Source: Promethearchaeota archaeon | GTDB lineage: Archaea > Asgardarchaeota > Lokiarchaeia > Sigyniarchaeales > SOKP01 | Direction: 5' to 3' | Assembly (NCBI GenBank): GCA_030615145.1 | Contig: JAUWZT010000002.1 | Location: 1 to 33,319, forward strand | Length of the DNA: 33,319 bases | Shown: positions 33,069-33,319 of the stretch, in pieces | Numbering within the stretch: the first letter of the stretch is position 1 | How the letters are laid out: each line of letters begins with the position of its first letter | The notes under the pieces: model-generated | Seen by the model: the letters and a program-made list of their open reading frames with translations, nothing else | Database searches by the model: none | What the model was told of the DNA's origin: nothing | Made by a program: the position numbers and the translations under genes

Positions 33069-33319
33069 TTATTGATAAGGAGCTATAACATCAATTACTT
33101 CGTCAAAGTCAATTCCCAATTTTCGTACCATTTCTATCGTAGGACAACCATTTTTGTTCCAACCTCGTTCTATATAGACCGCGTCTTGAAGTTTTACATA
33201 CTGTTCTTCACGATGCTTACGAAGTATTTTAATTTTTTCTTCGGTTGATTTACCATTAACTTTAAACCCTAACTCTTTAAGCTGTGTATCGTACCTCTCA
33301 GCGCGACTTTCGTATTCAA
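33069..33319 (-). CDS. Aldehyde:ferredoxin oxidoreductase, C-terminal fragment (5' end outside window)
   Basis: The minus-strand frame is open to the window edge and gives the last 82 residues of an AOR: KLQDAVYIERGWNKNGCPT, then an LGIDFDEV ending. This parallels the AOR C-terminus (Y..RGWD.....PT.EKL..L), and the same position in the complete AOR of this window reads IRGWDWETGCPTKEKLEELN. The two differ in most other positions, so they are distinct paralogues. It is the first visible gene of the minus-strand operon with the two flavoprotein subunits, suggesting the complex and the AOR work on a common substrate chain. The cofactor-binding part is outside the window. Confidence 0.75.
   Translation of the reverse strand, partial: EYESRAERYDTQLKELGFKVNGKSTEEKIKILRKHREEQYVKLQDAVYIERGWNKNGCPTIEMVRKLGIDFDEVIDVIAPYQ

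Overview
The window is A/T-rich, densely packed archaeal DNA, most probably from an Asgard (Promethearchaeota) archaeon. The archaeal assignment rests on GGTGAT/GAGGT-type ribosome binding sites, TATA-like boxes ahead of several genes, T-run terminators, two tungsten aldehyde:ferredoxin oxidoreductases (AOR), and stand-alone and fused Lrp/AsnC ligand-binding (RAM) domains. The Asgard suggestion rests mainly on a Ras/Rab-like small GTPase and a short-chain dehydrogenase resembling eukaryotic 3-ketodihydrosphingosine reductase. It is an inference, because no rRNA or ribosomal protein gene is present.

Layout. 1-2145 (+): the tail of an iron-dependent alcohol dehydrogenase and a complete AOR. 2188-5749 (-): an NAD-kinase-like protein, the KDSR-like reductase with a small membrane protein, and a second reductase. 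5915-7495 (+): a large coiled-coil orphan, followed on the minus strand by a 56-residue Cys-rich zinc-ribbon protein (7539-7709). 7942-18718 (+): a lysine fermentation cluster in the order class III aminotransferase (probably kat), kce, methyltransferase, kdd, kamA, kamB, kamD, kamE, PHP phosphoesterase. It is interrupted between kamA and kamB by a HEPN/nucleotidyltransferase toxin-antitoxin pair on the opposite strand. 18768-20558 (+): a two-gene ABC exporter. 20837-23675: small GTPase, stand-alone RAM protein, an EamA-type transporter fused to a RAM domain, and a Nudix hydrolase. 23791-33319: ornithine aminotransferase (+), then on the minus strand an exported penicillin-acylase-family hydrolase, carbamate kinase, a carbamoyltransferase, a two-subunit flavoprotein amino-acid dehydrogenase and the 3' end of a second AOR.

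Taken together the genes suit an anaerobic amino-acid fermenter. Lysine goes through beta-lysine and 3,5-diaminohexanoate to acetoacetate and 3-aminobutyryl-CoA, which a transaminase (not the Kal deaminase) would turn into acetoacetyl-CoA and glutamate. Carbamoyltransferase plus carbamate kinase can yield ATP from a carbamoylated amine such as citrulline. Ornithine aminotransferase and the flavoprotein complex would take amino acids further, and the AORs and alcohol dehydrogenase would handle aldehydes and ferredoxin.

Points most worth a second look: the EamA-RAM fusion beside a free RAM protein; three genes whose best start is not ATG/GTG/TTG (CTG at 30956, ATA at 7709, ATT at 13592); the KDSR-like gene pair; the toxin-antitoxin module inside the lysine cluster; a carbamoyltransferase with an altered substrate loop; and the unrecognised 526-residue coiled-coil protein. 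All calls come from reading the sequence; no database search was run.
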